Positions 52,505 to 61,646 of a DNA stretch of 64,000 nt are shown one piece after another; the first letter of the stretch is position 1; each line of letters opens with the position of its first letter. The position numbers were made by a program, and so were the translations under genes. Source of the DNA: DATGPD01 sp041398565 (GTDB lineage: Bacteria > Planctomycetota > UBA1135 > UBA2386); assembly GCA_041398565.1 (NCBI GenBank), contig JAWKUN010000003.1:186001-250000 (forward strand). Reading direction: 5' to 3'. The notes below the pieces were generated by a model that was not told the origin of the DNA, did no database searches, and saw nothing but the letters and a program-made list of their open reading frames with translations.

Positions 52505-53680
52505 ATGGCATGGTCCCCGGCCGGGCGGTGTGGGACGGAGCGCGCGCGTCGACCGGACGCGAGGCTCGCTCCTGCGTCGCGTTCTTGGACGATGGTCGCG
52601 CTCCTGGTTGTCGGCTGCGCCGTGCCGCCGCGGCCGGCGCCGGTCGGCCTCGAGCGGGCGGTGTGGGTCACGCGCTGGGATTGGCGCACGGAGGCCGACA
52701 TCCGCAACGCCGTCGGCCGCTGCGCCGACCTCGGCTTCCGCGCCGTCTTCTTCCAGGTGCGGGGCAACGGCACGGCGCTCTACCGATCGCAGCACGAGGT
52801 GTGGAGCGACGCGTTCCGCTTCGAGAACCCGGGCTTCGATCCTCTCGAAGTGGCGGCGGAGGCGGCCATGAAGTCGGGGGTGCAGCTGCACGCTTGGATC
52901 AACCTCATGCCGGGCTGGAGCGGCGATCAGGAGCCCGACGACCCTCGCCAGCTCTGGCACGCGCGCGGCGAGTGGTTCCTGCGCGACGCCTCCGGCCAGC
53001 GCGAGCCCCTAGGCAAGGGCGCCTACGCCGGGCTCAATCCGTGCTTGCCGGAGGTGCGCGACTACCTCGCCGGCCTGTGCGTCGAGGTCGCTCGGGTGCC
53101 GGGAGTCGCCGGCGTGCATCTCGACTACGTGCGTCTCACCTCCGGCGACGAGCCCGGGGGTATCGACCGCTATCCGGCCGACGAGCTGACGCGCACGCGC
53201 TTCCGCATCGACAAGGGACAGGACCCGACGCTGGCACCCGAGGCGTTCCGCGCCTGGAAGGTCGAATGCGTGTCCAAACTCGTCGAGCAGGTGCGCACGC
53301 TCCTGCGCGGCACGCCGGCGCTGCTGTCCGTGGCGGTCCTCGCCGATCCGGTGCGGGCTTTGGCGTCGGGCCAGGACTGGCGCACCTGGGCTTCGCGTGG
53401 GTTCGTCGATGCGATCGTGCCGATGGCCTACGCCGCCGACGATGCCCAGTTCAAGCGCTTCGTCCAGCAAGGCCGCGCCGCAGCGGGGCGCTGCGCGCTC
53501 ATCGTCGGCGTCGGCTTGTACAAGCACGAGGACCCGCTGCAGACGGTGCGCCAGATGCAGATCGCGCGAAGCGGTGGAGCGTCGGGTGTGGCGCTCTTCA
53601 GCTACGGCGAGTTGGTCAAGCCCGAGCGCGAGGACTTCACGCACGAGCTGCGCCGGTGGCTGCACTCCTCGCAGTTGTGA
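52505..53680 (+). CDS. Glycosyl-hydrolase-like 10 (GHL10/DUF187) lipoprotein
   Basis: 391 residues from ATG 52505. Starts at 52430 or 52592 are also possible because the signal part is ill-defined. The hydrophobic stretch MVALLVVGCAVPP includes a lipobox-like VVGC. The TIM-barrel body has LERAVWVTRWDWRTEADIRN, FRAVFFQVRGNGTALY, GVQLHAWINLM, GVHLDYVRL and FVDAIVPMAYA, as in the GHL10 family of putative glycosidases or peptidoglycan hydrolases. Substrate is unknown. It diverges from the Wza-type gene. Confidence 0.8.
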   Translation: MAWSPAGRCGTERARRPDARLAPASRSWTMVALLVVGCAVPPRPAPVGLERAVWVTRWDWRTEADIRNAVGRCADLGFRAVFFQVRGNGTALYRSQHEVWSDAFRFENPGFDPLEVAAEAAMKSGVQLHAWINLMPGWSGDQEPDDPRQLWHARGEWFLRDASGQREPLGKGAYAGLNPCLPEVRDYLAGLCVEVARVPGVAGVHLDYVRLTSGDEPGGIDRYPADELTRTRFRIDKGQDPTLAPEAFRAWKVECVSKLVEQVRTLLRGTPALLSVAVLADPVRALASGQDWRTWASRGFVDAIVPMAYAADDAQFKRFVQQGRAAAGRCALIVGVGLYKHEDPLQTVRQMQIARSGGASGVALFSYGELVKPEREDFTHELRRWLHSSQL

Positions 53681-53720
53681 CGCGTTCCGATCCCCTCCGG
53701 TCGGCGCCGGTCGAGCTCGT

Positions 53721-54563
53721 TCACATCGCCTGCGGCAGCACGCCAGGTGCCGCCAGCCCGCCGGCGCTGGCTTCGGCGACGAAGCGCTCGAGGCCGCGAC
53801 GGTCGTCGCCGTCGAGGCGGTAGTGGATGGCGCCGTTGGTGGCGTCGCGCAGCTCACCCGAACCGGCGGCGCGGCGCAGGCAGGCAGCGACCGCCGCGTG
53901 GTCGGCGTGCGGGGGCATGATCCACAACGCGAACACGAACGACATCCCAGTCAGCTCGTGCCAGGCGGTACCGAGGTCGACGATCTCGCGCGTGCGCGTG
54001 GTGGCGCGCAGCCCGCAATCGCCGATGAGCAGCACGACGTCGTGCGGGTAGGCGTCGGCGTCGAGACCCGGGGCGATGCGCTCGAAGGCGCACGACGACA
54101 CGCCGAAGCGCCGGGCCAGGAGGATGCGCAGCAAGGCCACCGACGTCTCGCTACCGTCGTCGAGGCCGACGCTCTCGATGGCGACACCGGGCTTGACGAA
54201 GGCGCGCACGCTGCGCGCTTGTGTGCGGCAGGCGATGCCGAGGTCGTCGAGGACCACGTAGCCAGGCCGCCGGAAGGCCTCGATCGACGACACGAGCGCG
54301 GCGTCCAGGTGGCCGTCGCGCAGCTGCCCGATCAGGGCTCGGGGCACGTCGCGCACCAGCTGCACTTCCGGGTCGTCGGCGAGTCCGCGCACCAGCGGCT
54401 CGCCGACGCCGTACGGCACGCCGCCGATGCGGAAGCGCCGGGCCGTGTCTTGCTCGGATGGCGGATGGGGCGGCGTCGAGTCGATGGGTTGCGACCATAG
54501 CGGCGGGAGCGTCGACGGAGAACCTGCTCGACGCGGCCGCGCCCGCTGGTCGCCGCTGGCCAC
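53721..54563 (-). CDS. mqnA: Chorismate dehydratase MqnA (futalosine menaquinone pathway)
   Basis: 280 residues. The conserved fold begins at about residue 43 (FRIGGVPYGVGEPLVRGL). Other landmarks are LIGQLRDGHLDAALVSSIEA, GYVVLDDLGIACRTQARSV and DDGSETSVALLRILLARRFG, which match the MqnA/MqnD family; the arrangement is closer to MqnA. It converts chorismate to 3-enolpyruvylbenzoate in the alternative route to menaquinone. The first 40 residues are Pro-rich and unusual, so the true start may be later at a non-ATG codon. No other mqn gene is in the window. Confidence 0.75.
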   Translation of the reverse strand: MASGDQRARPRRAGSPSTLPPLWSQPIDSTPPHPPSEQDTARRFRIGGVPYGVGEPLVRGLADDPEVQLVRDVPRALIGQLRDGHLDAALVSSIEAFRRPGYVVLDDLGIACRTQARSVRAFVKPGVAIESVGLDDGSETSVALLRILLARRFGVSSCAFERIAPGLDADAYPHDVVLLIGDCGLRATTRTREIVDLGTAWHELTGMSFVFALWIMPPHADHAAVAACLRRAAGSGELRDATNGAIHYRLDGDDRRGLERFVAEASAGGLAAPGVLPQAM

Positions 54564-54592
54564 CGGTGGGCGCGGTCGGCACGATCGGCGCG

Positions 54593-55150
54593 ATGACAGT
54601 CTCCGCCCACGCGCCGCAGCGCCGCCGCGTCGTGTTCCTGCTGGTCGCAGCGCTCGTCGTCGGTGGCTACTTCGCGACCATGCACTTCGTGCGCGCCCAC
54701 GTGGATGGCCGCATCGCGCGCAGCGAAGGGCGGCCGTTGCCGGCGTTCGACCTCGTCACCCTCGAGGGCGCGCACGTCACGTCGGTGGGTCTGGCGGGCA
54801 AGAGGGTCGTGCTCAACTTCTTTCGGTCGCGCTGCGAGGCCTGCGACGCCGAGGCCGACGCCGTGCGCCAGTTCGCCGAGGAGGTGCGCGGCCGGCCGGA
54901 CGTGGCGCTGGTGTCGGTGCTGATGGACCCGGTGGTGGGTTTCTCCGCCGAGGAGAGCGCCGCCACCCTGGCGCGACACGGCTACCGGCACCCGGTCGCG
55001 ATGGCCGACCGCGCCTTCGCCGACGCGTTCCACGGCGCCGGCTGGGCCAACGTGACGCCGGTCACCTACGTCACCGATGGCAACGGTGTGATTCGCCACG
55101 CGCTGCGAGGCAAGCAGACGCTGGCGGCGCTGCGGGCGACCATCGAGTGA
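54593..55150 (+). CDS. Membrane-anchored TlpA/ResA-like thioredoxin
   Basis: 185 residues from ATG 54593. One N-terminal membrane span (VVFLLVAALVVGGYFATMHF) anchors a thioredoxin-fold domain outside the cytoplasm. The active site is CEAC within FFRSRCEACDAEAD, preceded by LAGKRVVLNFF. The cis-proline position is in NVTPVTYV. It probably reduces disulfides in exported proteins, for example during cytochrome c maturation. It diverges from mqnA and precedes the FG-GAP lipoprotein gene. Confidence 0.85.
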   Translation: MTVSAHAPQRRRVVFLLVAALVVGGYFATMHFVRAHVDGRIARSEGRPLPAFDLVTLEGAHVTSVGLAGKRVVLNFFRSRCEACDAEADAVRQFAEEVRGRPDVALVSVLMDPVVGFSAEESAATLARHGYRHPVAMADRAFADAFHGAGWANVTPVTYVTDGNGVIRHALRGKQTLAALRATIE

Positions 55151-55188
55151 TCGGCCGATGGCGCTGCCATCCGCGCTAGACTTCCAGC

Positions 55189-58100
55189 GTGCTGCGCCCA
55201 CTCTCGCTCGCCGTGCTGGCCCTCACCGCGGGCTGCGGTGCCGGTGTCATCGGCGGTGTGCTGGCGAGCAACCGGCGCTCGCGGCCTCCCGAGGTCCTGT
55301 CGGTGTCTGTCGATCGGCCGTGGATGGCGTTCTTCGGGGTCGACGGCGAAGCGCGGATCGTGACCCTGGCCGGCTACCAGGCGCCGGTCAACGCGCGGGC
55401 GCGGGTGTTCGTGCGCATCCCCGGCGTCATCGACCGTCGCGGCGGCGGCGAGGTGCCGTACGTGGACTGGGAGCAGACCAACGCCCAGGTCCTGTCGGCG
55501 GAGTCCAACGTCACTCGCATCGCCTACCTGGTCAACGCCTTCAACCTCGGCACGACGCTCACCGGCCTCGGTCTCGACCTGACGCTCGCCGATCTGGCGG
55601 CCGAGCTGTGGGTCTTGGTGGACGACGTGCCGGTGGTGCCGCCCATACCGCTGACGATCTACCGCTTGATGCAGGTCACCCTGGAGTCGACCGGGGGCGA
55701 GGAGGTGATCTCGGTCGCTGGGGGTACCTTCTCGTGTCGCGTGCGCGGCCACCCGGCGGAACCCGAGGGGTTCAAGATCGACTTGGCGACGTTCGATCCC
55801 GACAAGCGGGGGTCGGTGCAGGTGCAGAGGATCAGCAACGTCCGCACCGAGGAGATCGAAGGGTCCGATGAGGTCCGCCTGCGGGTCACGGTTCCACCCA
55901 ACGCGTTCCCCTGCTACGCCCTGGCGTCGGCGTTCCACGAGCGGGCGGGGCTGTCGACGCCGGTCGGCATCTACTACGGCCCCGACATCGGATTCGTCGC
56001 GCCCGGCAGCCTCTCCACCGACGGCGGCACGCGCACCCTCGTGGTGGGCTCCGGCCTGGTGCCGTTGTCGTTCCAGGGCACCGACGAGGTCGCCACGCCG
56101 GACTACGACAAGCTGGAGCTTTGGATCGAGAAGGGGGGACGCCGCACGCAGGTGCCGCCGAGCGTGATCCAGCGCCGTCCGGCCTCCTTGCTGCGTCTGG
56201 CGTTCGACGTAGCTGCGTCGCCCGACGGGCGGCCGGGACGCGCGACCCTGGTGCTGCGCAGCGATCTGGGCGAGGAGGGCGGCGGGACGGTGATCGAGAG
56301 CCGTGCCGTCGATGTGCTCACCTACGGCGACTCCGTGCCCACCTTCGGACCGCGCGGCACGCCGTTGCCGACGCGGCCGCAGCACGTCGCCCTCGGCCGC
56401 ATCGTCAACGAGGGAGAGAGCGTCGACGCCGTGGCGTGCTCGGGCTCGCTGCCCAACGTGCACCTGTTCGTGTCGCAGAACAACGGCATGTTGCGCCGCT
56501 TCGGCGCCCCGTGGATCGCCGGCGCGTCTTCCCAACTCAGCGAGCGCTCGCCCCAGCGGCTGCTGGTCACCGACCTGGACGGGGATCGGGCCGAGGACGT
56601 GCTGGTGCTGAACGGCGGCGACGGCCTCACGGCGTCGCACACCCTGCTGGCTGGCCGGCCGGCGCCGGCCGCGCCGCTGTCGATGCACGGCGCCGTCGTG
56701 TCGTCGGGCGCCAGCACCGCGACGATGGCGTACGGCGACGTCGACGGCAACGGGATGGTCGACGTCGTCGTCTTGCCACCGCCGCACAGCAAGCTGCCGC
56801 CCGAGGTCTACCTCTCGTTCGGTGCCGCCGGCAGTCCGCGCGTCGTGGTCAATCCGATCACCGACGTGATCGAAGCGTACGAGGTGGTCGAGCTGGCCGA
56901 CTTCGACGGCGACTCCGTCCTCGACCTCGCCCTGGCCCGAGGTGGTGCCGACCCCGCCCTGCAGACGCTGTACGGACGGGGCGACGGCTCGTTCACACTC
57001 GGCACGTCGCTGCTGCTGGAGAACATCCCGGGCTACACGGCGAACGCGGACTCGTGCGCCGTGGGCCTGCACGCCGTCGGCGACCAGCGCCTGCGCGGCC
57101 TGGCCGTGGTGCTGGAGGGGCGCTTCACCGAGGAGACGCGCGCCACCATCGCGGTACTCGACTACGTCGGCTTCCGCCAGCACGACAGTCCGCGCCCGGT
57201 GCGGACGTTGGCCTACCCGGGCACGAGCCGGGCCTTCGTGCGGACGCTGGCGGCCGACCTCGACGGCGACGGCGTGCGCGAGCTCCTCATCGGCAGTCAG
57301 ACCACGCTGGGCGACGCGCTCCTTCACGTGTACGCGTGGCGCGAGGTGTTCGGCGAGCCGGCCTTCGTCGAGGAGGCAGGCGCGGTGGACCTGGGAGCCG
57401 AACCCGTCGTCTTCCTCAATGGGATCGGCGTCGGCCCGGCCGTCGATCAGGGCAGCGCGACGGCGACGCAGGCGGTGTTCGTCTCGCACGCTTTCCTCTT
57501 CTCCGACGAGGAGCGCATCACCACTCTACTCGTCGACCACTCGCAGCCGTCGTTGCGTCTGCTGGCGCCGGACGGCACCAAGCGGCTGCCCTACACCGTC
57601 GAAGGGGTGGCACTCGGTCGCTTCCGCGGCAGCTCGACTCCGGCCCGCGCGCTCGACGTGGTGGTGTCCTCCTCGGGCGAGGGCGGCGGCGCCCTGCGCG
57701 GACTGCAGTTCTTCGCCAACGACGGCGTCGGCGTTCTCTCACAAAGCCTGACCGTCGAGCACGCGTCCATCCCCGGATCGACCACGACCCTGCCACGAGT
57801 CGATGGCGACGCGGTGCTGTTCCTCGACGAAACGCGCTCCCTGCACGTCGTCCAACCCTTGGCAGCCAATCCCCAGAACACCTTGTCGTTCTCCTTCGAC
57901 CCCTACTTGCCACCGGCGCAGCGGCAGCTCCTGCTGCTGCCGGACTCGCGGCTCGCCGTCGGCGACGTCGATGGCGATGGGATCGACGACGTCGTGGCGT
58001 TGCTGATGTTCCCCAGCGGCGGAGCACCCACCGAGCCGTTCGGACAGCTCATGGTCCTGTTCGGGCGGGTCGCCGAGCGTGAGGAACTGCCGTTCGTGAC

Positions 58101-58842
58101 GCCCGATCCGCTCGTGGTCTCCGCGACGTCGGCTCACGGTTCCGCGCGCGATCTGGCCCTCGGCGACTTCGCGCACGAGTCGGCGACGACGCCGCGTCTG
58201 GAGGTGGCCGTGGCCGTCGCCGGCAGCGTCAACCACGTGCGCTTCTACGCCGTCGATGCGCCGCTCGAGGCGCCGGAGCGCCGCGGTCTGCGCCGCTCGT
58301 TCCGTTCGTCGGACGAGTCGTTCCTCCTGGCCGGCGACGGGCCCGAGCGCCTGGGGGTGGCCGACATGGACGGTGACGGGGTGTCCGATCTGGCAGTCGC
58401 GTCGGTGAGCGAACGTCAGCTGCGCATTTTCTCCAGCAGCGGCGCGACCAGCGGCGAGGTCGACATCGGCGCATTCCGGCAGCTGCCCATCGGCCGCGTG
58501 TCGCTGCCGGAAGGGACGCTGCGCCAGCTCTTCCTGCGCGACCTCAACGGTGACCACGTGGTCGACATCATGGTCACCGCGACCGAGCAGTTCGGCATCA
58601 CCTCGGTGCGCTACTACCTCGGCACCGGCACCGGCCAGTTCGCCAACGCCGTGGTCATCCCTTCGATCCGGACCGGCGATCAGCGCTGGACGTCGAGGAA
58701 CGAACTGGTGCGCCGACTCGCACCGAACGCGATGGCCGTGGGCGAGTTGAACAGCGACGACGCGGTGGACCTGGTGATCGGCTGGAGGTCCTTCGGCGCC
58801 GACGACCGCAACCTGTACGAGCTGTTCGGCGGCACGCGCTAG
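55189..58842 (+). CDS. Large FG-GAP/VCBS repeat lipoprotein
   Basis: 1217 residues from GTG 55189. The signal peptide ends in a lipobox (LALTAGC), so it is a surface or periplasmic lipoprotein. An N-terminal part of about 400 residues is beta-rich and unrecognised (Ig-like segments possible). Then come FG-GAP repeats with calcium loops DLDGDRAEDVLVL, DVDGNGMVDVVVL, DFDGDSVLDLALA, DLDGDGVRELLIG, DVDGDGIDDVVAL, DMDGDGVSDLAVA and DLNGDHVVDIMVT, probably forming two propellers. No enzyme motif. An adhesive or structural role is likely. Confidence 0.82.
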   Translation: MLRPLSLAVLALTAGCGAGVIGGVLASNRRSRPPEVLSVSVDRPWMAFFGVDGEARIVTLAGYQAPVNARARVFVRIPGVIDRRGGGEVPYVDWEQTNAQVLSAESNVTRIAYLVNAFNLGTTLTGLGLDLTLADLAAELWVLVDDVPVVPPIPLTIYRLMQVTLESTGGEEVISVAGGTFSCRVRGHPAEPEGFKIDLATFDPDKRGSVQVQRISNVRTEEIEGSDEVRLRVTVPPNAFPCYALASAFHERAGLSTPVGIYYGPDIGFVAPGSLSTDGGTRTLVVGSGLVPLSFQGTDEVATPDYDKLELWIEKGGRRTQVPPSVIQRRPASLLRLAFDVAASPDGRPGRATLVLRSDLGEEGGGTVIESRAVDVLTYGDSVPTFGPRGTPLPTRPQHVALGRIVNEGESVDAVACSGSLPNVHLFVSQNNGMLRRFGAPWIAGASSQLSERSPQRLLVTDLDGDRAEDVLVLNGGDGLTASHTLLAGRPAPAAPLSMHGAVVSSGASTATMAYGDVDGNGMVDVVVLPPPHSKLPPEVYLSFGAAGSPRVVVNPITDVIEAYEVVELADFDGDSVLDLALARGGADPALQTLYGRGDGSFTLGTSLLLENIPGYTANADSCAVGLHAVGDQRLRGLAVVLEGRFTEETRATIAVLDYVGFRQHDSPRPVRTLAYPGTSRAFVRTLAADLDGDGVRELLIGSQTTLGDALLHVYAWREVFGEPAFVEEAGAVDLGAEPVVFLNGIGVGPAVDQGSATATQAVFVSHAFLFSDEERITTLLVDHSQPSLRLLAPDGTKRLPYTVEGVALGRFRGSSTPARALDVVVSSSGEGGGALRGLQFFANDGVGVLSQSLTVEHASIPGSTTTLPRVDGDAVLFLDETRSLHVVQPLAANPQNTLSFSFDPYLPPAQRQLLLLPDSRLAVGDVDGDGIDDVVALLMFPSGGAPTEPFGQLMVLFGRVAEREELPFVTPDPLVVSATSAHGSARDLALGDFAHESATTPRLEVAVAVAGSVNHVRFYAVDAPLEAPERRGLRRSFRSSDESFLLAGDGPERLGVADMDGDGVSDLAVASVSERQLRIFSSSGATSGEVDIGAFRQLPIGRVSLPEGTLRQLFLRDLNGDHVVDIMVTATEQFGITSVRYYLGTGTGQFANAVVIPSIRTGDQRWTSRNELVRRLAPNAMAVGELNSDDAVDLVIGWRSFGADDRNLYELFGGTR

Positions 58843-58944
58843 TCGACCGCCGCCTCGCACCTCGGTGCGGCTGCCGGCGCAGGACGCATTCCCGGGGGCC
58901 GCGGGCAGTGGAACCGGCCGCGGCCGTCGCCTAACGTCGGACGC

Positions 58945-60138
58945 ATGTCGAAGAAACGGTCGTCGGCCCCTTCCGCTCTCGCTCCTGCCAAGGTCCGCAA
59001 GGCGCGCGTGCGCGCCGATCTCGGCATCGCCATGGTCGGCCACGCCTTCATGGGCCGCGCCCACGCCAACGCCATTCGCCAGGCCAACCACTTCTTCGAT
59101 CTGCCGTACCGACTGGTGCCGCGCGTGGTGGTGGGGCGCGACGCGGCGCGCGCCGAGGCGGTGCGCGAGACCCTCGGCTTCGAGGAGGCCAGCGCCGACC
59201 TCGACGCGGTCCTGGCGCGCGACGACGTGCATTTGGTCGACATCGCCACGCCCAACGACTCGCACTGTGCCTTGACGCTGCGTGCCCTGGCCGCCGGCAA
59301 GCACGTGCTCTGCGAAAAGCCACTGGCCCTGACTCTGGACGAGGCGCGCTCGATGGTGGTGGCCGCCAAGAAGAGCAAGGGGCGCGTCGGCCTGTGGCAC
59401 AACTATCGGCGCTGCCCGGCGGTGAGCCTGGCCAAGCGGGTGATCGATCGCGGCGACCTCGGCGAGGTCCGCCACGTGCGCGCCACCTATCTGCAGGACT
59501 GGTTGAGCGATCCGCAGTCGCCGGCGTCCTGGCGCACCAGCGCCAAGACCTGCGGCAGCGGCGCGCACGGCGACCTCAATGCTCACCTCGTCGACTTGAC
59601 GCTGTTCCTCACCGGTCTCGCCTTCGAGTCGGTGGGGGCGATGGCGCAGACCTTCACCAAGCGGCGGCCGACGGGCGGCGGCAAGACGGCCACCGTCGAC
59701 GTCGACGACGCCTTGGCCTTCCTGGTGCGGTTCCGTGGCGGCGCGCTCGGCACCTTCGAGGCGACGCGGGTGGCGCCGGGGCGCAAGAACCACAACCGCA
59801 TCGAGATCAACGGCAGCAAGGGGTCGCTGGCGTGGAACTTCGAGCGCATGAACGAGCTCGAGTTGTTCACTTTCGCCGACGCCGGCGACGTGCAAGGCTT
59901 CCGCACGATCATGTGCATGGACGCCAAGCATCCCTACGCGGCCAACTGGTGGCCGGACGGCCACGTCCTCGGCTACGAGCACACCTTCGTGCACCATCTG
60001 GTCGACTTCGTGCAGGCGGTGGCGACGAGGAAGCCGTTCGCGCCCGACTTCGAAGACGGGTTCCGGGTGCAGGCGGTCCTCGACGCGGCGCTGCGGTCGG
60101 CAGCAGCAGGAGCCTTCGTCGAGGTGGTCAAGAAGTGA
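58945..60138 (+). CDS. Gfo/Idh/MocA family oxidoreductase
   Basis: 397 residues. A basic N-terminal tail of about 25 residues precedes the Rossmann start LGIAMVGHAFMGRAHANA. The family site LCEKPLALTLDEAR and the substrate-domain motif SGAHGDLNAHLVDLTLFLTG follow. The C-terminal region has WWPDGHVLGYEHTFVHH. It has no twin-arginine signal, so it is cytoplasmic. The following gene encodes a TIM-barrel sugar isomerase, and such pairs serve oxidation and isomerisation of sugars or inositols. The substrate is unknown. Confidence 0.9.
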   Translation: MSKKRSSAPSALAPAKVRKARVRADLGIAMVGHAFMGRAHANAIRQANHFFDLPYRLVPRVVVGRDAARAEAVRETLGFEEASADLDAVLARDDVHLVDIATPNDSHCALTLRALAAGKHVLCEKPLALTLDEARSMVVAAKKSKGRVGLWHNYRRCPAVSLAKRVIDRGDLGEVRHVRATYLQDWLSDPQSPASWRTSAKTCGSGAHGDLNAHLVDLTLFLTGLAFESVGAMAQTFTKRRPTGGGKTATVDVDDALAFLVRFRGGALGTFEATRVAPGRKNHNRIEINGSKGSLAWNFERMNELELFTFADAGDVQGFRTIMCMDAKHPYAANWWPDGHVLGYEHTFVHHLVDFVQAVATRKPFAPDFEDGFRVQAVLDAALRSAAAGAFVEVVKK

Positions 60139-60268
60139 GTTCGGCGCCAGCCGACGCGCGCCCGCGCATTCCGACCCGCTACAGTCGGAGCATCTCGGCC
60201 GCCTCCCCGCACCGCGCGCGTGCCGTGGTCGTGGCGGTCCCGACAACTCGTTCCCACAGGTCCAGCAC

Positions 60269-61309
60269 ATGAAGGGTCCCGGCATCTTCTTCGCCCAGTT
60301 CATGGGCGACGCTCCTCCGTTCAACCGCTTCGACACCATCTGCAAGTGGGCGGCGAGCCTGGGCTACGTCGGTGCGCAGCTCCCGTCGTGGGACGCTCGC
60401 TGCATGGACTTGTCGAAGGCGGCGACAAGCAAGGCCTATTGCGACGATCTGCACGCCACCGCCGACAAGGTGGGCATGCGTATCAGCGAGCTGTCGACGC
60501 ACCTGCAGGGTCAGCTCGTCGCCGTGCACCCGGCCTACGCCCCGATGTTCAAGGCCTTCGCGCCGGCCGGGGTGGAGTCGCCGGCGGCGATGAACGAGTG
60601 GGCCACCGAGCAGGTGAAGCTGTGCTTGCGTGCCAGCAAGAACCTCGGCCTCGAGGCGATGCCGACGTTCTCGGGAGCCCTGCTGTGGCACACCGTCTAC
60701 CCGTGGCCGCAGCGACCGGCGGGCCTGGTGGAGGAAGGTTTCAAGGAGCTGGCGCGGCGCTGGCGTCCCATCCTCGACTACGCCGAGGAGTGCGGCGTCG
60801 ACTGCGCCTTCGAGATCCACCCCGGCGAGGACCTGCACGACGGCGCCAGCTACGAGATGTTCCTCGCGGCGGTCGACCAGCATCCGCGCGCGTGTCTGCT
60901 CTACGACCCGAGTCACTTCGTGCTGCAGTGCCTCGACTACCTGGCCTACATCGAGCTGTACCACGCGCGCATCAAGTGCTTCCACGTGAAGGACGCCGAG
61001 TTCAAGCCGGACGGACGAGTCGGGGTGTACGGCGGCTATCAACGGTGGCAGGACCGGGCCGGTCGCTTCCGCTCGCTGGGCGACGGCGAAGTGGACTTCA
61101 CCGGCGTCTTCACGCTGCTCACCAAGTACGGCTACCGCGGGTGGGCGACCTTGGAGTGGGAGTGCTGCTTCAAGGACGCTCAGCAGGGGGCGGAGGAAGG
61201 CGCGCCGTTCATCGCCGCGCACATGATCCGGCCGCCGGCCAAGGCCTTCGATGACTTCGCGGGCGGCGACGTCGATCGCGCAGCGGTGCGGGCCATCCTC
61301 GGGCTCTGA
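60269..61309 (+). CDS. Sugar phosphate isomerase/epimerase, xylose-isomerase-like TIM barrel
   Basis: 346 residues. The AP-endonuclease-2/xylose-isomerase-like barrel shows metal-site residues in ELSTHLQGQL, CAFEIHPGEDLHD, LLYDPSHFVLQ and FHVKDAEFKPDGRV, with a final Glu in WATLEWECCF. It follows the Gfo/Idh gene by 130 bases. Members of this group are common in Planctomycetes beside Gfo/Idh genes and act on free sugars or inositols. The specific reaction is unknown. Confidence 0.87.
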   Translation: MKGPGIFFAQFMGDAPPFNRFDTICKWAASLGYVGAQLPSWDARCMDLSKAATSKAYCDDLHATADKVGMRISELSTHLQGQLVAVHPAYAPMFKAFAPAGVESPAAMNEWATEQVKLCLRASKNLGLEAMPTFSGALLWHTVYPWPQRPAGLVEEGFKELARRWRPILDYAEECGVDCAFEIHPGEDLHDGASYEMFLAAVDQHPRACLLYDPSHFVLQCLDYLAYIELYHARIKCFHVKDAEFKPDGRVGVYGGYQRWQDRAGRFRSLGDGEVDFTGVFTLLTKYGYRGWATLEWECCFKDAQQGAEEGAPFIAAHMIRPPAKAFDDFAGGDVDRAAVRAILGL

Positions 61310-61646
61310 AGTCCGTATGGCGCGCATCCGGCGCGCGGCCCGTGGTTCCCATCGGTCTCGATGAGACGGGGCGGGTTCGCGGCCCCGGCGGTCCATGGCA
61401 TCGGGTTTCCGCGGCCGGAGTGAAACGGCCCTGGAGGGCCACCGAGCCGTGTGGTTGGGCCGACCCGACCGCACACGCCGCGAGAAGAACTGGGCAATTC
61501 GCGGCCCGTCTTGCCAGCGCGGGCACAGGGGGCAGCCTCGGTCGCGGCGTTCCGCTATCGTGAGTCGACTGGAACCGGGTCGAAATCACGTCTCACCTCG
61601 TCAGCGGCGCAGGCCTGCCAGCGCGCGCCGTTGGAACCGATTGACC
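61310..61646. other. Intergenic region before the PhoD-like gene
   Basis: 337 bases with no gene. GGCCCT/AGGGCC (around 61428-61441) is a short palindrome that could end the upstream transcript. I see no promoter motif I would defend. Confidence 0.4.

Noticed and set aside
55066..57489. Long open frame antisense to the FG-GAP lipoprotein (807 codons)
   Set aside because: Same shadow composition; the plus strand has a lipobox and FG-GAP loops.
57739..60345. Long open frame antisense to the FG-GAP and Gfo/Idh genes (868 codons)
   Set aside because: It spans two genes and a spacer on the other strand and has His/Arg/Val-rich shadow composition.
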